A DNA stretch of 64,000 nt from assembly GCA_037783415.1 (NCBI GenBank), contig JAZGTN010000043.1:124001-188000 (forward strand). The letters run 5' to 3'. A program made the position numbers and the translations under genes. The number at the start of each line of letters is the position of its first letter. The stretch's first letter is position 1. Below, piece after piece: positions 46,435-58,772 of the stretch. Source of the DNA: Leptasterias polaris (Eukaryota; Echinodermata; Asteroidea; Forcipulatida; Asteriidae). Under the pieces are notes generated by a model, which searched no databases, was not told the DNA's origin, and was given only the letters and a program-made list of their open reading frames with translations.

Positions 46435-46614
46435 TGGCACCTGTCTTGAATATGGTTTGTATGTCACAAGAACAATCAACTAGATTGAAAAAAGGGTCCC
46501 AGTTTTGTCTGTTTGTTTGGTGTTGACGGGGGTTTTTTTTTGGGGGGGGGGTAGTAAGAAAAAGATTACATAGAAGTACAATATTCACTTTTAAGAATTT
46601 ACTGTTGTGAAATT

Positions 46615-46784
46615 ACAGGCGTATAGTTTCATCTTTGAGTGGGCAAGGCCATTTTCCTTTTACAAATGGGTACTTCCATTGGAAGATCTTAAAGTATATG
46701 GGAAACTTTTGAAATGGGCACCAAGGCCAAGACCAGGGGCAACGGAGGCCATGGCCTTTGTGGCCTCTGTGTAATTCTAGGCTT
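46615..46784 (+). mobile_element. Family A MITE-like repeat
   Basis: Complete core; ends have drifted (AAATTACAGGCGTATAG at the left, TAATTCTAGGC at the right). Confidence 0.75.
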
Positions 46785-47932
46785 GAAATTGAAATTTGTA
46801 CGCTCATCAAGCAATGTCATGTTTTAAGGCTTGGGGCGAAAAACAAACAAATGTGTGTCAACTTCTGACTCATTTCAGAAGATTGGGTCGCCGACTCTGT
46901 AGGAAGGGCACCAGTGATTGAAAACAAATCTTGGTCCTGCTGTAATAAATGTAAATTGTTGCGGATAAAATTGCAAACGTGCTGAAATCACACATGTGGG
47001 AGTTTCTGGCGCTGAAATTTCTACCCCCTCAGAGAAATAACTTTGTGTCGGATGTTTTTTATCTAAGGAAAAATAAAATCACTTTGCGGTTTTTGTCCCA
47101 CCTCTCTCCATACACTCATTGGCACTCCGGGCTACACTGCATTGTTTTGTCTTGCTAATGACATGTAATTTCCTGGATAGCCCCCCAAATGCATGTGGGG
47201 GATGCTAGCCAATTATTATTAACCTATTTAAAGTGATGCTGCAAGCTATGTGTGCTGGAGAAGCCATTTTATGCAAAACCTCTAATTTAAAGGGCAAACA
47301 AATCATAAAAATGAAAAAATTGAATACATGTAGGTGATCACATTAATGGGAGAAATATTTGTACGTATACAGTACTTAACAATGGGACACGTGTGTTGTT
47401 TTGGGTGTTGGTTTAGATTTTCATCATAAATTACATCACGTTTGGCTGTTGTCTGTCCATGGTCTGCCATTAATTTTTTTGGGGAGTAAACATTTACAGA
47501 AAAGATATGGTGTGCGTCGTTTAAATTGCTCATTGACTCCCATAATGGTGCAAGGAAGAGTTTATCAATTTAAAAAATTTAAAACATTACTATGTACAAT
47601 GCACGTGATCTACTCTAACAAAGGAGTATAATTTCTGTTTTTGGGGGGGACATTTTAGTGTTTCTAAATTCATCAGTGAAAAGATCTCTGCAAAGGCATG
47701 AAACACTAATGTCTACATATCAATTATGATTTATCTTGGACAAATTCCAACATTCCGTTTCAGGCCTGATACCTCACTGATGTAACAAGTTCCTTAGCTG
47801 CCCCTGGTCATTGCCTGGATGCTCCTTGAAATATTCCACTAGATGTTTACATTTGTCTCATAGAGGTATCCCTTTACTATTAGGGAGAACTTCCTTGGCC
47901 TGACAAGGACAATATAGGATATCAGGCCCTTG

Positions 47933-48099
47933 TCGAGCCTGGAATTTCAACTTTGAGAGGGCAAGGCCATTTTCATTTTGCAAAGGGCACTTCCATTGGA
48001 AAATCTTAGAGTCTATGGACAACTTTTGAAGAGGCACCAATGTCAAGATGAGGGGAAACAGAGGTCATGGCCTCCATGGCCTCTGTGTAATTACAGGCT
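47933..48099 (+). mobile_element. Family A MITE-like repeat
   Basis: GAGCCTGGAATTTCAACTTTG at the left, CTCTGTGTAATTACAGGC at the right; one of the best-preserved cores. Confidence 0.78.
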
Positions 48100-48591
48100 G
48101 CTGTATTTGTGTCAAATTTTTTACTTTATCAGAAAAGAGAACAGAGTGCCTCTTTCAAAATGTAACCTAATCTCTCCAGCTATAATTAAACAGAAATTAT
48201 GGGAAACAAGTGCAGACACAACATTCCCCCTCCAGAAGTGGAAAGTTTAACCTCCATCATCATCCATCTCGGGAACCCCACCACTGAAAGACCCGCTTTG
48301 TCTTCATTCACCTGTTTTTTAAGTGATATTTATGAGGTGCGGTTTCTTCAAAGTCAAAATAGCAATTCAAATATTTGTAAAGAAAGGCATGTTTTCTAAA
48401 CTTCCTATTTCAGGGAATACAGATTTGATTGTTGAGTTGTTTGGTGGACTTAGAATGTCACAGCTAGTGTCCTACATAACTCAAGCTCTCTTTTATTTGT
48501 ATGGCCCCCTTTTTTGCCCAAGAGTTTCTAGCGATGTGAAAATGGTGAGCTAAGCAAAACTGTTTGTTCGGTCAGTGAATTTGAATGCTCT

Positions 48592-48970
48592 AAAGGCAAA
48601 GTATACCTTTTTTACATTTATTTTTTGACCGTTTTGATTGTTTCAATTCTATATACATTGTAAATGTAGCTATACAATAAAACTAACCTGTGAAAATTTC
48701 ATTTCAAAAGGGGGTAGCATTTTTTGGATATCGCCGAAAATCTGGAGCAGTTATATTCACGCAGGAAGAATAATCCGTAATTGGAATACACAATCTAAGA
48801 AAGGTTTTCTCTCAGATAGATTTTTAAAAAATCCCTTTCTCTAAAACCACATTCCTCAGAAGGGAATCGTTTCTCAAAGTGTTATACGTTAATGCAATGC
48901 ATCTTACCAAGTAAGTTTTTATGGTCATTCATTTTTGGAGTAATTACCAAAGGTATATACCCTGCTTTTA
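48592..48970. mobile_element. Family C MITE (diverged)
   Basis: AAAGGCAAAGTATACC opposes GGTATATACCCTGCTTTTAA, with the internal landmarks of the family (CCTCAGAAGGGAATCGTTTC, TTACCAAGTAAGTTTTTATG). Right flank is TTAA, left flank CTAA. Confidence 0.7.
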
Positions 48971-49312
48971 AATCAGCAGTATAGACCATGTTACCTTTGT
49001 TTACAGGAATAGTGACCTTGTACATTCTAATGCATTTCCTGACAGGCAAGATACTACACTGGCCATATGAGGAGATTTACATTTTGTGTCATAATTTTCA
49101 CATAAATTCAAGAGTTACAAAAGCAACAGCTGTAGAGCTTTTGAGATGTCCCCCCCCCCTTTCTTCGTATCAAAATTTGTAAAAAAACAGACAGTGCAAT
49201 CTCCATAAAATATAAAATGAATTGTATTCTTCCATTGAGCTGCGTACAAACTGTGCCTGCAGGAGGAAGTCCAGGCTCTGTGGCTCTTTTTGAAACATGT
49301 GATGTCACATGG

Positions 49313-50122
49313 GGGTTGTTCTAAAACCCCCTCGACCCCCTCGACCCCCACGACCCACGACCCCTCGACCCTCGACGTCCGCCCCGTAATCGAAACGTGT
49401 CCCAATTCCGAATTCATAAAAACATCGCTTTACGGCCGAGTAAGAATTAAGTCCCCGATTTAGAATTCACAGCGTGTGATCCAAAGAACAGGCGACGCGA
49501 CTTCCTTCCGACGAACTGCTAATTTTAACATTCTGTGCCAACACCAAAATCCGAAAAGAAATGGTCTGCATATTTCCCCCAGGACAAATGAGGTCACTTA
49601 TTAGCATAAAAAATGAGCGTATTTAATCCGCTTCCGCACGTCGTCACGTGCACACCAATCATGATCACGTTGGCCGGGGGTGTGGGAGACTGACAAAACC
49701 CCAAAACACGTCTGGGCCATGGTCGGTCGGGTCTACAACCTCGAGCTCCGCATAGAGCAAGTAGTAATTGTTGACACAGGACGGGAGCGATCAGCCGGAA
49801 TTGAGTCTGCCTGATCATCACGTAATGAGTTGGCCTAAATCGTACTCGGGCGGTAAACGCAGGATCCCAGTTGGGATATACTCCTATTCAGGCTCGGGTC
49901 GGCCAAGAGATACGCTTGGAAATGCCGCGATTTTTTTTCTGTACACCAAAATTGCCACAGTACCCGATCTCAGCCAATCACGCGCAGTTTGCTTCGTGCG
50001 TGATTGGCTGAGATCGTGTCATGTGGCAATTTTGGTGTACATAAAAATAAATCAAGCATAAGTCGAGGGGGTCGTGGGGGTCGTGGGGGTCGAGGGGGTC
50101 GAGGGGGTTTTAGAACAACCCA
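49313..50122. mobile_element. 810 bp TIR element with 8 bp target duplication (hAT-like)
   Basis: The left end GGGTTGTTCTAAAACCCCCT and right end AGGGGGTTTTAGAACAACCC are perfect complements, followed inward by opposing CGACCCC / GGGGTCG repeats, for about 45 bases each side. TCACATGG is duplicated directly outside at 49305-49312 and 50123-50130; 8 bp duplications are typical of hAT elements. The interior is unusually CpG-rich and has no transposase frame. A separate 100-base foldback sits inside at 49941-50040. Confidence 0.88.
49941..50040. mobile_element. 100 bp perfect-ended foldback nested in the hAT-like element
   Basis: GTACACCAAAATTGCCACA opposes TGTGGCAATTTTGGTGTAC, and CGATCTCAGCCAATCACGC opposes GCGTGATTGGCTGAGATCG; unpaired spacers are only 4-10 bases. 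It would form a long stable hairpin. Confidence 0.92.
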
Positions 50123-50716
50123 TCACATGGTCTATAGCATGGGTACTTTCTTTGGAGGTTGTATGGAAGCCATTCATTATCCACTATTTCATAAAGAAAA
50201 AACCTCCAAACAAACAAACAAACAAACAAAGTCAAGACTATAAAATGTGCAAACTCGCCCTCCTCAACCATTTAATAGAAGTCCAAACTTAAAAAAAAAA
50301 AATCTGATATTCTGAATCTGTGATTGTGAAATGAGGAAGTAAATGTAATCATTGCATTTTGTACAATTTATGATGACCTAGAAAATTGAGATTTTCTATC
50401 CATCCTAGACAGGAAATATTACCTTTCGCTGCCCATAACCACAGGATGTGAGCATTATGATTGTTAACAAAAGATTCTCATAATGATACTGAAGGACAAA
50501 TAAGAAAAAAATTTATGTTCATGAAAAGAACGGAATTCAAACTGATCCAAAGTGACAGCACAACAATCGCATTATTAATATTATTCAAATTGTGCAGTTC
50601 CAAGTAAGATATCATTAGGTTGCACGGCCTGATTTTCACAAAAATATTTTTTTTGTTTAAGAATGCATTCTTCAAACGAATTTCTCAGATTTGTTGTGCA
50701 ATACCTTAAATTAAAG

Positions 50717-50770
50717 AAATAACTATAACTAGCTTTCGGTTACCCGCAAGTTTACTAGTTATAGTTATTT
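50717..50770. repeat. Hairpin AAATAACTATAACTAG / CTAGTTATAGTTATTT
   Basis: Perfect 16-base arms around a 22-base loop. No second copy was seen in the window. Confidence 0.85.
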
Positions 50771-51388
50771 CGTATTCTCCACACCATGCGAAGCTTCAAA
50801 CACCACTTATACTTAAATTAAAGCTTGTCACTTTCTAAATTCTATAAAAAATAAAAATTCAAATATAAATTTTTGGGGTCAGATCTGCCAAAAATTTGAT
50901 TTAGCATCTTAAATAATAAAGGCTAACATTTTTTGGTATTTTTTATTTTATTGCCCTAAAAATGCCGTATATTAATAATAAACGACATTAATTTTTTAGT
51001 TTTAACTAACTACCACAATTAAATCATTGGCAAATTTTTTCATGCAATACCTCAAAAGAAAATTACAACTTTCTTGAATCTACAAAATAAGCTATTTAAA
51101 GATTAAATCTAAATTTCTGGGTCAAATTGGCCTAAAATCAGACCAAGCACCTCTAAAAAGTTCATTTGACTGACCAGTTATTTAGCTGATAGACTCACTG
51201 AGTTTCCATCGTCCAAATTTGAGATGTAACTTAATTCCCAAATCTGTCGCTGACCTAAAGGTCAATTGTGAAATGTCAGGCTGTACTCTATTTCAGAAAT
51301 TTTGGTTTTGTTATTGAATTAAAATATGATATCATCAGAACTTCCACAAAACTGTAGTTGCTTTTGAATATGATACCAATGCTTTAAC

Positions 51389-51545
51389 ATGACAGTAAAG
51401 TTAGTTTGATATTGGACATTGCACATTCACAAAGGTTCGTACAGCGAATATCGATGTTGCTTTTTTCGATATTGGAAATTGGACATCCACATAGGTTTGT
51501 ACAGTGAATGTCCAATCTCCGATATCAAACTAAGTTTACTGTCAT
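51389..51545. mobile_element. 157 bp MITE with 9 bp target duplication (Mutator-like)
   Basis: Arms beginning ATGACAGTAAAGTTAGTTTG are complementary to the right end CAAACTAAGTTTACTGTCAT. TGCTTTAAC is duplicated exactly on both sides (51380-51388 and 51546-51554). A 9 bp duplication is typical of Mutator-like elements. Both arms hold GATATTGGACATT-type sequence, so almost the whole element is a hairpin. Confidence 0.9.
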
Positions 51546-51554
51546 TGCTTTAAC

Positions 51555-51760
51555 TTATCTTGATTCAAAGAGAGTAAGCTTGCCATCTAAGCTGTACTCT
51601 CTTTGAAACAAGATAAGGTGAAACATCGGCATCGCTGTTGACAGCAACTTCTGCTACAATAATGCTTTCTTTCTGTGAATTAAGATAAGACCCACCATTT
51701 GTTAATGTCAATGAAAGTGCTGCTTCTGTTATGCAAACTCTCTTTGAATCAAGATAATGT
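51555..51760. repeat. Local inverted and direct repeats of TCTTGATTCAAAGAGAGT
   Basis: TTATCTTGATTCAAAGAGAG (51555) is inverted at 51597-51617 (ACTCTCTTTGAAACAAGATA) and again at 51738-51757 (ACTCTCTTTGAATCAAGATA). The first pair brackets a 20-base loop. Confidence 0.75.
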
Positions 51761-54483
51761 ACAGCATCCGTAGTGCGAATAATTGAATCTTTCAAATTAT
51801 GAGAGAAGTTCCCACTCAAAACCCTTGTCTTTTATTCATTCCTTTCTTTTAAAATGACATCTTCAGACACGTCATTTTCTGAAGAAGTTATAATTAAGCA
51901 ACCATCATTTATTTGTGCCCGAAGAAATGTTTTCGCCCTAGAAAGGGCAAAGTGTACTTTTAACAGATGTGAAACCCTGTGGAAGTAATGCACAGACAGA
52001 CTGCCTGCAATCATTGTACGGTCATATTTGTTTAGGTTGCTACCACACGCTGCTTGTCCAGAGAGACAGACAGAAACAGAGAGTGCTGGCATTGCATTAG
52101 GATGGTGGAAATAATGGAGAAGGAAATGACTTGGAAAGTTGATTAGTCCAAGTCAGGGGGGTTTGTGGTCGAGGACAACGTAGTCGCTGCAGAGTTGGAG
52201 ATGGAAGACCAACACTGACTTAATTTATCTTCACAGCTCAGTGCTTTGTCTTCTCGTCCCTCTGCTTTATTTTTTTATTTTTTATAGTCTCCTACGTCAA
52301 GTTCATGAGGAAACTCAGATGCATGATAGCAGCAGTACTTAGATTGCTATTAACAGAGGCGTACCTACATGTAATTTGGAAGATTGGATTGCATGTGTTT
52401 GTTTACATTACGAGAACGTGTGATGTACCCTGGGCAACAATCTTGGGTGTCATTCATCGTTAAAAAAACCTTCTATTAGTCATCGGTTGTGTTAAGGGGG
52501 AACTCCAGTCTGGGACACCAGACCTGCAGTTAAAAAAAGAAAGAATAAAATTTCAGTTTTAGAAACATGAACTGATTCAATGACCAATGTTTATGATTCT
52601 TGGGGATACTGGATTTTGACTCGGTGCTGATGAAGATCGCACTTTGGGGGTATCATTATAGTATCCAGTCACATACTTGAGAGCTGGCTTCCTCCTGGGA
52701 TGCGGCACCAGCACGATCCGCACGGAGCGTGATGAAAGCCGTCTCCCTCGGCGTGAATGTGTGTGTGTGCGTTCTGGATGCTTTGAGAGACAGCATATCA
52801 TTGCCCCGGTACTAATGGGGAGGTCAGGTCTACCCTCAGACAGACAGTAGAGAGTGTTAACGACATCAGCTCGAAGCGGCTGTCCTCCGGAGGTTGGGGG
52901 GCATTGGGAAGAGAAATAAAGAGAAGAGGAGTGAATGAAGACGTCACATTATTTTTACCGCTGGATGACAGAAGGTGCTTTTTCACCCCTCCACATTATC
53001 CCGGAAAAGAAAAACCGATTAGGGATCAACAGATTAAACGGAATCTGATATCTTATTGATGAAGGGGGAAAAACAGTGAGAATGTAGCCTCTCCTTGGAG
53101 ATTTAGACTCGTCAAGATTTGGTGATGTGCTGCCATGGTTACAGGAAGTTCCTCATTGCTCCGTCAAATGTGACTTGCAGGTGTGTTTTTATTGAAGGCT
53201 CATTCGGGTCCTGTGGGTTATTGATGAGATAAGCATACACTGGTCGCCGTATCGTCCATCTGTTGCTTTAATGCAGTCTTTAAGAAACGTTTCTTCTGCA
53301 TTCTCCTTCTGACAAGGCTACATCTCAGCGACGTCGCTGCACTTTGTGAGAATGTATCGTATGTATCAAGGTGTTGTGTACTTTGCGCTGATGTGGACAG
53401 TGTGAACTCCTTCACTTTCTTGTAGCTCCGTTCCAGCCTGTATGTTTGTTAGGAGGAGGGAGGCTGACGTTATTAAAAAGCACTTCAGAGTCTAGACGTA
53501 TGATAGATTCCTGATAGACGGAGTTGCTTCATTCTATCTGGGATCAATGCAGTAGCCGCTGCAGAAAAGTAATTTCGATGTGACACCCTCGTCTGAATGG
53601 TATAAATAGAAAAGAGTATCTAGAGTTCTGACATCTGTAGAAACATCAAGTAAAGTCCACATCAGAGAACTGAGCAACAAAATTGCTACATTGTTCTGTA
53701 GAGCTCCATGTATGTACAGTAAACTCTCCCTGTAACAAGATCGCTGGGACTGGCCAACTTTACGCTTTCTAACAGGAACGTTGTTATAAGAGGACAGCAA
53801 AACGAAGAAACACAAAGAAGAAATGAGATTTGGGACTTCCGAATGTACTCTTTATAATCAGAACGTCTTCATAACATAGCTCTTTATAACCAGGGTTGAC
53901 TGTATGTAGAATTACGTGCTTCTACACAGTTAAATAGAATGTCAAGAAGATACACAGCGCTGTTGCAACTGTAGAAATTAAATTATCTGTGTTGATTCAC
54001 AAGGGAGACCAGCTACGCTTCGCCATTGTGAGGACAAATTTGTAGTCTTAATCGGGAAAGCTGCAAAATCTGATTAGATTAACGACAAGGAGACACTAAG
54101 AAACACTTTGACTAATCAGACAGCGCTGATTGTCAAAAAGAACAAAAGCGACACATCATGCCAGCATCTGCCACAGCAACTTCCTGAGTAGATTGGTTAC
54201 ATTCTGATTTCCACACAGTGATTAGTGCATTTGATTAAGAGCGACCAACGGACAGAGCACTTAAAATCACGTTGTGTTGGTTTAAAGAAAGTTTCCTTCA
54301 GTGCTGTTGGCTACACTTGGGACCTATAAAAACACCACCCCAGCAAAATCTGAAGATAGCGTTACAACTTTGGTGAAATCAACCCTGTCAGAGCCCCAGT
54401 GTTAATAATACAATAATGATAATAATAGTAATATCATAACCACAGAACCCTTTACACTGTATGCATTGTGTCTCTCTCGCTCA

Positions 54484-54505
54484 TGTGTGTGTGTGTGTGT
54501 GTGTG
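54484..54505 (+). repeat. TG dinucleotide microsatellite
   Basis: Eleven uninterrupted TG units, about 850 bases before the candidate alternative first exon. Confidence 0.9.
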
Positions 54506-55356
54506 CATGTTAACGGGTCTCCTCAAAAACGACCCAGCAAGCCAGCCAGTGGGCTTAACATTGACATAATGATGTGGCCGTGAAGAGACAATTTCAGGCG
54601 GAGAGCCCTAATCATGTTACTGCATTAATTGATGACGGAGCACGCGTTGATGGCGAATCAAAAAACGGTGACAGTGATCCTGACAAGGATTACAGGACGA
54701 GAGAGCACCTGTCTCTGACAGCAGTTACAGTGAGGAAAAGAAAAACAAATCCTCGCTCGGATATAGTGTGACTACTAGCGGCTAACTATCCTGTCTACAG
54801 TTTAGTGTTCGCCGTTTTTTGATTTACGCAATTCACACAGGAAGAGTGTGCTTTTGAACATCACTTTTCGAAGGAGAGTAAATTGGAGTAAGTTTAAAGT
54901 TTGACTATACGCTGGATGTGGAAAGAGTGAAAGCAGTTCTCTTGGATCCCCTACATTTATTGAGTGTGGACAACTTTGTCATCTGCAGATTTGTTGATGA
55001 GTGCCCAATGGATTTTATGGAGGAACAGTAAAATGGCAGAGTGTGGTGATTTGAATACATTTGGCATACATTGATAGAAAAAAGAAACTTCTCTTCCATG
55101 CTGTTTTGTGTGGAACATCTTTATTTAGGTTTACCAAGCAAAGGATCACCTTGAATTTTCATTCACATTGAACCTTTTGTTGACAAACTGGAGTTCTGGA
55201 AGGACAAAAAGTAAAAACTAAAACCAAACCCTGAGGGATATTTAACTTCTGACCAAAGATCCTCCCCACAAATTTCGTGGTTACCGCTGGAAGTATTTTC
55301 ACAGAGGGACAGCGTTGGGAGTCTTTGAGGTTGCCGCACGTTGATGATCATTCAAA
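54506..55356 (+). promoter_or_regulatory. MCC: Candidate promoter / 5' UTR of a short MCC isoform
   Basis: Inferred only from position: sequence immediately before the candidate start codon at 55357, free of repeats I can recognise. No TATA box or initiator can be assigned. An ATG at 55344 opens a 9-codon frame (MIIQNGQCG) that ends across the main start codon, an overlapping upstream ORF that could lower translation. Confidence 0.35.
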
Positions 55357-55425
55357 ATGGCCAATGTGGGTAATGGTAACACATGCCCTGCTGGACAGCG
55401 AACAAGAAGGACCAACGCAGACATG
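55357..55425 (+). CDS. MCC: Candidate alternative first coding exon, short MCC isoform (23 residues)
   Basis: ATG at 55357 has A at -3 and G at +4, and an in-frame TGA lies at 55345-55347, so it is a true frame start. It reads MANVGNGNTCPAGQRTRRTN then ADM and runs exactly to donor GTACGT at 55426, in phase 0, the same phase in which exon 3 ends. In vertebrates the short MCC isoform starts from its own first exon, located between the EF-hand exons and the shared coiled-coil exons; this exon has the same position and a compatible phase. The 23 residues do not resemble the vertebrate N-terminus, so assignment rests on position, phase and splice signal. It could instead be the first exon of another gene or a chance frame. 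Confidence 0.5.
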
Positions 55426-55625
55426 GTACGTAGGCAGCTCTGTCATATACACATAGATATAGATTTATCCAGTCAGTTTCATTTCAGGCCTACTTTTGTC
55501 ATTTGAGTCTTTGTAAGTTCTGTTGTGTAATTTCGAGTGGAAGAGTTAAACCTAAATGAATTGAAAAATGAATTGAAATTGAACATACATAGGCCTGATA
55601 TTTAATAGAGGCAATTGTCTACATG

Positions 55626-56440
55626 CCACTTGTCATTGCCTCCATGCTTCTGGCCATAACCACCATTCCCCTGGTCATTGCCTCCATTCCCCCTGGTCAT
55701 TGCCTCCATGCCCCTGGTCATTGCCTCCATGCCCCTGGTCATTGCCTCCATGCCCCTGGTCATTGCCTCCATGCCCCTGGTCATTGCCTCCATGCCCCTG
55801 GTCATTGCCTCCTTGCCCCTGGTCATTGCCTCCTTGCCCCTGGTCATTGCCTCCTTGCCCCTGGTCATTGCCTCCATGCCCCTGGTCATTGCCTCCATGC
55901 CCCTGGTCATTGCCTCCATGCCCCCGGTCATTGCTTCCTTGCCCCCGGTCATTGCTTCCTTGCCCCTGGTCATTGCTTCCTTGCCCCTGGTCATTGCCTC
56001 CATGCCCCTGGTCATTGCCTCCATGCCCCCTGGTCATTGCTTCCTTGCCACTGGTCATTGCTTCCTTGCCCCTGGTCATTTCCTCCATGCCCCTGGTCAC
56101 TGCCTCCATGCCCCTGGTCATTGCCTCCATGCCCCTGGTCATTGCCTCCATGCCCCTGGACATTGCCTCCATGCCCCTGGTCATTGCCTCCATGCCCCTG
56201 GTCATTGCCTCCTTGCCCCTGGTCATTGCCTCCATGCCCCTGGTCATTGCCTCCATGCCCCTGGACATTGCCTCCATGCCCCTGGACATTGCCTCCATGC
56301 CCCTGGACATTGCCTCCATGCCCCTGGTCATTGCCTCCTTGCCCCTGGTCATTGCCTCCTTGCCCCTGGTCATTGCCTCCATGCCCCTGGTCATTGCCTC
56401 CATGCCCCTGGTCATTTCCTCCATGACCATTGAAATGCCC
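55626..56440. repeat. 21 bp minisatellite, about 38 copies
   Basis: The unit is CCCCTGGTCATTGCCTCCAT plus one base (G), with A/T and T/A variants (CTTG, GGACATTG, CCCGGTC). Since 21 is seven codons and stops occur in only one of six frames, five frames are open (for example MPLVIAS repeats on the plus strand and GGNDQGH or EAMTRGM on the minus strand). These 250-280 residue frames are artefacts. It starts 200 bases after the candidate alternative first exon. Confidence 0.95.
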
Positions 56441-57717
56441 CAGTAGACATGATAGAGATGCCCTTTATCAGGGAAAAACTGCCTTGCCCAAAACAGAATG
56501 AAATATGAGGCCTGCATACAATTTGTGTGTTCCTTTATCCTTCATAAATTGATTTTATCTCCATGTCTGAACATTTCCGCGTGCTCCTTAATTGCCTTAA
56601 TTGGAATAACATTGAGAAGGGGTCGATATCAATCATGTGATTGTTTTAATTGATGTTATAATAGCATTAGGATGCTGTTCATAGGAGGTGCGTGAGAACA
56701 CAAGTCTGCTGAGAACAGACAAATGTTTCTCAGCAGAATGGGGCTGTCAGCCAAAGTACCATGCAAAACAATACATTATGTCTGTGACTTGTTTCTTAAT
56801 GAATTTGTAGTAGACAAAACTACTGGTGAACATTTGTTTAGTTCTTTGAATTTGGATTCCTGTATTTGAGTCTGATCCCTCCAAAAATCAAATAGAAAAA
56901 GAAAAAAAAAGAAATGGAAAAATAAGGATCTCCTTTTTAGATTTTGTGCATCATCCCTTTTATTGTACAAGCACATTACATGTAGTCCTTCATGATTTAT
57001 TTATTTTCTGCAGTAGAATTCTAACCTAAAAACCTGAATAAAGAGTACATGTATATGAAAATAAAGGCAAGTTTAGAAGACAAGTTAATTGACCTAAATA
57101 CAACAACACAGCCTTTTCATGCCCACAATAAACCTTCCTGACCCTATTTATAAATCAATATTAATTTATTTCTTCTCTCGGATCGATGTCCATATTTGCT
57201 CTTGACTAATTGGCTCGCAGCAATAAACAAAAACTCCAACAGACAGAGCTGATGACCTACAAATATTTCAGTCGTCCACTCAATCTAGTGTGTCAAATTC
57301 TGACATGTCCCGGTCCTAGTCATTATTTACAACTCTGAACATCAGCAACTGTTGCCGGCTTTGCGATAGAGTTGATCGCTGGTACCCGTTTTCTCGTACT
57401 TTTCAAGGTAGAAATCCAGGTTTGTTGAACAGAAACCAGTTGCTGAAATTCCGCTGCTGCACGAGACATGTGTTGGTGGTTTTGTCTTCGCTGGAATTTT
57501 CAATATCGTTATATTTCCTTTGCCAATTAAAATACATCCTTCCAGGTTTGTTTTTCTTTTCCTGAGGTCAGCACATTTGTTTATTTTCAAAATTCTTAAT
57601 GAAATCCTGTTAACAATTAAAAGATACCTCGTCAATCATCTTAAATCAAGTCCCAGAGATAGAAAAACAAATTATCAGAATGAAAATAGAAAGATTGAGT
57701 CTAGCAATAAATTTTCA

Positions 57718-57863
57718 AGCTTGGAATTTTCATCTTTTAGAGGGCAAGGGCAAGGCCAAAGGGCACTTCCATTCGAAAATCTGAAAATCTGGAAATCTAT
57801 GGGAGTTTTTGGAAGGGGCACCAAGGCCAAGACTAGGGCAACAGAGGCCATGGCCTGAATTGT
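57718..57863 (+). mobile_element. Family A MITE-like repeat
   Basis: GCTTGGAATTTTCATCTTTT at the left; core with a small local duplication (GGGCAAGGGCAAGGCC, CTGAAAATCTGGAAATC); the right end stops at GGCCATGGCCTGAATTGTAA. Confidence 0.72.
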
Positions 57864-58587
57864 AACACCCACATTCCCCAGTGAATAATTTCGTTTTACT
57901 TCCTTCAACAGGAAGTACCAAATAACAATCACATTAAAATTGTCTTGTACGAACATTACTCAGGGTGTAATGTTATACTGAACTGAGAAATGCTATCTAT
58001 AAACCATGCCATTTCATTAAATGTAAATCCATCATCATTTTCACGTCTTCATTCGAAGACGTCATCAACGCCGGTTGTCGTATATTTGCCTCGAGCACAT
58101 TATCTCGTATTATTTCAGGATTGTTTTAAGAACTCCTCCACCTTGTCCATAATATTTCATTCTTAAGGCTGTTGTCTTGAGCCGTCTCAGAGAGCTCTCC
58201 CCATACGGCTTCCATATGTCTCGTCTCACTGTGACCGTAGCGCTAGTCGGACGCAAACTGAATAATTCTGAATCAAGAAGGAATATTGCTTTATCCCATA
58301 CATCATGGGTTTAGAATATGACTCATCCGACTGGAAGATGCCATATATATGTGTCGCTTCTTTTGAGTTTTCTTTTTAAAAAAATTTCCCCCATTTCCGT
58401 TTTGTTGTATTGGATTCCGTGTAGATCAATAAGTAATGATAATTTTCTTTTGTTCCGTTGGATGGATTGCAAGTCGATCCCTTGTGTCATTTCCTGATCA
58501 CAGAATGCCAGTTACTGTGTTGTTTCTGCTAGGGATGCATGTTTATTTGAAGCTGGTACACTAGCACTCAGGTAGATACCTGTGAAT

Positions 58588-58772
58588 AATTGCGTGCTGA
58601 TACACCGATACGTAGAAAAGAAGAAACAATTTACTTTTTTCTTTCTTTTAATTGGGAGTGGGGGAGAATTTAGATCAAATTCACAAAAATCATTTTGATA
58701 AAAACCATTTAGAATGCCCCAGATTGACATTAGGGCTTTTAAAACCAACAAGTAAAAAACATTCCGAGGACC
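58588..58772 (+). repeat. Dispersed repeat, copy 2 of 2
   Basis: Partner of 20915-21065 in the same orientation, with about 35 extra bases in the middle (58695-58735). Confidence 0.55.

Noticed and set aside
54574..54771. 65-residue frame upstream of the candidate alternative exon
   Set aside because: Starts at GTG, has no fitting splice signals and resembles nothing I know; more likely 5' UTR or intron.
55675..56517. Long open frames (up to 280 residues) of MEAMTRG-, MPLVIAS- or HGGNDQG-type heptads on both strands
   Set aside because: Explained by a 21-base tandem repeat with no stop in five of six frames; no splice or start context supports coding.
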